41,132 bases of DNA, from NCBI GenBank assembly GCA_025963385.1, contig JAOPUT010000220.1, positions 1 through 41,132 on the forward strand, given 5' to 3'. The notes under the pieces were generated by a model. The model was not told where the DNA came from and did not search any database. It worked only from the letters and a program-made list of their open reading frames with translations. A program made the translations under genes and the position numbers. This stretch comes from Mycobacterium sp. (GTDB lineage: Bacteria > Actinomycetota > Actinomycetes > Mycobacteriales > Mycobacteriaceae). Positions 38,656-41,132 of this stretch are shown piece by piece. Numbering within the stretch: the stretch's first letter is position 1; each line of letters starts with the position of its first letter.

Positions 38656-40548
38656 ATGTCAACCGATCTATCGCACGTCGGCGGCCCCGCTGGCGGAGTC
38701 GAACTCGAACCGTCGCGGGGGCCCGTGACCAGATCACGCTTGCGGCGCACGCTTCTCACCTATGCGGCAATGGTGGTGATCGGAGCTGCCCTGCTGACGA
38801 GCGGATCGGCCTTCTGGAGCGGCACCGGGGTCGGGCTGTGGTTTCCTGGCGCAGGGTTCCTCGCGGCAGGCGGGTGGTGGGCGGCGCTGACTCCGGTTGT
38901 GCTGGTCCTGTTCGTCGTGTCACTGGTGGCCTGGTTCGCCGCCGGCTTCACGACACTGCCGCCGGTGGTGTGGCTGGGCTCAGCTGCCCTGGCCGGCTGG
39001 GCGGTCGCCGACGAGAGCGTGTCGACCGCAGGACTGATCGTGGCCGCCGCATTGGTGCTTGCCGGGATCGTGGTCCTGCAAATGGTGTCACGTCGATCGC
39101 GCAAGGCCGTCACCAGGCGACGCACAGAGCGACTGGAGTACCTGCCGAGGGCGACGGCTCACGCGCGACAGTCGGCCGTGGCGCCACCAGACGCCGACCA
39201 CTTGGAACTCGACGACGACACGCTCGCCGGCCTGCGCTACGTCATCGACCGAGGGTTGCAGGAGCCAGGGGATTTCACCGGTTACGACAAGATCGACCAA
39301 TTCCAAACGGCATCGCTGCGTTATCAGATCAATTACCTCGGCTACGCGCTGGCGGTCACCCAGGCCCACTACACGCCCAACTTCCACGGCTACCTTACCC
39401 GCGCCCAGCGCGGGTTGATCGACACGTACCTCGACAAGCAGGTGTGGGGATACTGGGCGTGGGAAAACGCCTGGGGCAACCTCAGGTTGAACTCCGACCC
39501 CGTCGGCAAGGACAACATCATGCTCACCGGTTTCTTCGGTTTGCAGGTGGGGCTCTACACCGCATCCAGCGGCGATGATCGCTACCTGCAACCCGGCGGG
39601 CTGAGTTTCGGAAAGCACCGACACTCGTTGCACGACATCGTCGATTCGTTGATGACGAACTTCCGCAAGGCGCCGTTCGGCCTCTTCCCGTGCGAGCCCA
39701 ACTGGACCTATACCGCCTGCAACTTTCGGGGCATGGGTGCCCTGCAGGTCTACGACCGCATCGCGGGCACCCAACACTTCGCCGAGATCGCCGAGAACTT
39801 CAAGCACCGGCTCGAAACCGAATTCGTCCACCCGGATTTCGGGATGGTGTCACTGAAGTCCAAGCACACGGGCATCGACCTGCCGTTCCCGCTTCCCGAC
39901 GCCATCCCCGCGGTATACCTGAACTCCATGTTCCCCGACATCGCGATGCGGTACTGGGGCATCCTTCGCACCGAGGCCTTCGCGACGGAGGCGGGCGAAC
40001 TCAAGCCGGTGCTGCCCAAGGGGGCGATCGACATGGGCAATTACAAGCCCGGCTACGGTCTGGCCATGGAATCGCTCTACGGAGCCGCGCGTGAATTCGG
40101 GGACGCCGAGGCCGCCGCGGCGGCCAAGCGCGCACTCGACTCACTGTGCGATCCGGTCGTCGAGGATGGGGTGCTCCGGTACCGCAAGATGTCGAATTCG
40201 GTGAACGCGTGTGTGACCATCGACCGTCAGCTGCACCACGACTTCTGGCGCAAGACCGTCGTCGGTCCGACGCCCGAATCCGCGGTTTCGGGACCCCTTC
40301 TCGACGACGTCGCCTACCCCGACGTTCTCGTCGCGCGCGCCGTCTCTGGCGGCGACGACCTGCATCTTGTCTTGCTTCCGGGGCGCGGGAGCTCGTCGCA
40401 GATTCTCCGACTCGCGCGACTGCAACCCGACTGCCGGTACACCGTTACCGGGGCCGTCACGAACACCTTGGTCGCCGACGGCAGGGGGCGGGCCGAAGTG
40501 AGCGTAGACCTCGACGGCCGCACGGAGATTCGCGTGGTGCCCGAATGA
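38656..40548 (+). CDS. Membrane-anchored linalool dehydratase/isomerase-like protein
   Basis: The protein has 630 residues. Residues about 33-143 form four hydrophobic helices. The rest (about 190-600) resembles the linalool dehydratase/isomerase (Ldi/LinD) alpha-barrel family (PF18566): QTASLRYQINYLGYALAVTQ, KDNIMLTGFFGLQ, and FPCEPNWTYTACNFRG. Cys346 and Cys355 are nine residues apart, as are the active-site Cys171 and Cys180 of Castellaniella LinD. LinD converts myrcene, linalool and geraniol into one another. The Castellaniella enzyme is periplasmic and lacks the membrane region. ATG 38656 follows an AAGGAAC site. It belongs to an SDR/ALDH unit. Confidence 0.8.
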   Translation: MSTDLSHVGGPAGGVELEPSRGPVTRSRLRRTLLTYAAMVVIGAALLTSGSAFWSGTGVGLWFPGAGFLAAGGWWAALTPVVLVLFVVSLVAWFAAGFTTLPPVVWLGSAALAGWAVADESVSTAGLIVAAALVLAGIVVLQMVSRRSRKAVTRRRTERLEYLPRATAHARQSAVAPPDADHLELDDDTLAGLRYVIDRGLQEPGDFTGYDKIDQFQTASLRYQINYLGYALAVTQAHYTPNFHGYLTRAQRGLIDTYLDKQVWGYWAWENAWGNLRLNSDPVGKDNIMLTGFFGLQVGLYTASSGDDRYLQPGGLSFGKHRHSLHDIVDSLMTNFRKAPFGLFPCEPNWTYTACNFRGMGALQVYDRIAGTQHFAEIAENFKHRLETEFVHPDFGMVSLKSKHTGIDLPFPLPDAIPAVYLNSMFPDIAMRYWGILRTEAFATEAGELKPVLPKGAIDMGNYKPGYGLAMESLYGAAREFGDAEAAAAAKRALDSLCDPVVEDGVLRYRKMSNSVNACVTIDRQLHHDFWRKTVVGPTPESAVSGPLLDDVAYPDVLVARAVSGGDDLHLVLLPGRGSSSQILRLARLQPDCRYTVTGAVTNTLVADGRGRAEVSVDLDGRTEIRVVPE

Positions 40549-40982
40549 CGGCACAGGCCGTTCGCTCGGGGCAGAGCTGAGGGCGGCATCGTCAACCTCG
40601 CCGCGATGTCGGCGCGCAGTCAGGGGCTCGGTTTGATGGAGTACACGGCGGCGAAGGCGGCACTGACGGGCATCACCAAGAACTTGTCACTCGAGCTCGC
40701 CGCCGACGGGACCCTCGCCAACACCGTTTTACCCGGTACGTACGTCTCGGATCAGATGGTTCGCCATATCGAGACACTGCCCGCCGAGGCTGGCGTCAGC
40801 GCGACGATCCGCGATCGGTCATGCGCTACATCTCCAAATTCTTCGGCGTTCGAGCCGTTCTGGGGCGGGCAGGCATCCCGTCCGACATCGGCCCGGTCAT
40901 CTGCTTGCTGGCCTCCGAGCGCAACACCTACGCGACCGGGGCCAACGTCACCGTCGACGGCGGCTCGAACTTCTTCGCGTGA
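40549..40982 (+). pseudogene. Remnant of a short-chain dehydrogenase gene
   Basis: Homology begins near 40582 with GGIVNLAAMSARSQGLGLME and continues to YTAAKAALTGITKNLSLELA, the Tyr-x3-Lys region of an SDR. The N-terminal NAD-binding half is missing. The reading frame then shifts near 40815: the second part (MRYISKFFGVRAVLGRAGIP and the end YATGANVTVDGGSNFF) is in another frame and ends at TGA 40980-40982. A deletion and a frameshift together make an active protein unlikely. The relic joins directly onto the stop of the LinD-like gene. Confidence 0.85.
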
Positions 40983-40995
40983 ACCAGCTTTCGGC

Positions 40996-41132
40996 TCAGA
41001 GGCCCCCGCGCGCGACGAGCTGCGCGGCGATGACGTTGCGCTGAATCTCGTTGGTTCCTTCGCCGACGATCATCAGCGGCGCATCCCGGAAGTAGCGCTC
41101 GACGTCGTATTCGGTGGAGTAGCCATACCCGC
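40996..41132 (-). CDS. Acyl-CoA dehydrogenase, C-terminal part (5' end outside window)
   Basis: The last 45 codons of a FadE on the minus strand, ending TGA at 40996-40998. The sequence is GYGYSTEYDVERYFRDA, then LMIVGEGTNEIQRNVIAAQL. The Glu in VGEGTNEIQ sits where the catalytic base of medium-chain type enzymes is, so unlike the FadEs inside the island this one has the standard motif. It converges on the SDR remnant (13-bp gap). Confidence 0.9.
   Translation of the reverse strand, partial: GYGYSTEYDVERYFRDAPLMIVGEGTNEIQRNVIAAQLVARGGL

Overview
The window is high-GC actinobacterial DNA with tightly packed genes. Its gene set points to Mycobacteriaceae, most likely an environmental, fast-growing (Mycolicibacterium-type) species. 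The signs are many FadE/FadD/EchA-type genes, a mycofactocin-type short-chain dehydrogenase (SDR), a wax ester synthase/diacylglycerol acyltransferase, a thiolase-like protein with an extra C-terminal domain, a tandem TetR regulator of the Mce3R layout and a CxxHxxC ferredoxin. This placement is inferred from gene content, not from a marker gene. I found no rRNA, tRNA, CRISPR array or insertion sequence.

Layout. (1) 1-2663: the end of an unrecognised gene, a mirrored pair of 62-bp palindromic repeats, an amidohydrolase and a divergent TetR gene, then a 51-codon acidic ORF. (2) 2666-8697: DUF2889, DUF35 and thiolase genes on the minus strand; on the plus strand MaoC, a thiolase-like protein without the catalytic Cys, and an acyl-CoA ligase. 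(3) 8708-11923: a tandem TetR regulator and a small coiled-coil gene, divergent from a second amidohydrolase and a small membrane protein, with an operator-like array between them. (4) 11997-16763: ferredoxin, a fused acyl-CoA dehydrogenase, and two further acyl-CoA dehydrogenases facing each other. (5) 16858-26530: a nine-gene plus-strand operon (ligase, enoyl-CoA hydratase, mycofactocin SDR, double-hotdog dehydratase, acyl-CoA dehydrogenase, second hydratase/isomerase, alpha/beta hydrolase, second double-hotdog dehydratase, APH-type kinase). (6) 26544-28186: SDR and a CtaG-like membrane protein. (7) 28188-35911: a five-gene minus-strand operon in which every junction is a 4-bp start/stop overlap (fused CoA-transferase, TLP1-type thiolase, epimerase, wax synthase, hydrolase). 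(8) 36088-40548: SDR, aldehyde dehydrogenase, two very small ORFs and a membrane-anchored linalool dehydratase/isomerase-like protein. It is followed by an SDR relic and the 3' end of another acyl-CoA dehydrogenase.

Together the genes look like a catabolic island. It would turn an alcohol, probably an isoprenoid or alicyclic one, into an aldehyde, acid and CoA ester and then shorten it by beta-oxidation-like steps. The most novel part is the linalool dehydratase/isomerase-like protein fused to four membrane helices, next to an alcohol/aldehyde dehydrogenase pair. The best regulatory signal is a short palindrome, AAC-N3-GTT with outer T/A, in four promoter regions across 24 kb, which would tie blocks 4-8 into one regulon. 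The substrate cannot be read from sequence alone.
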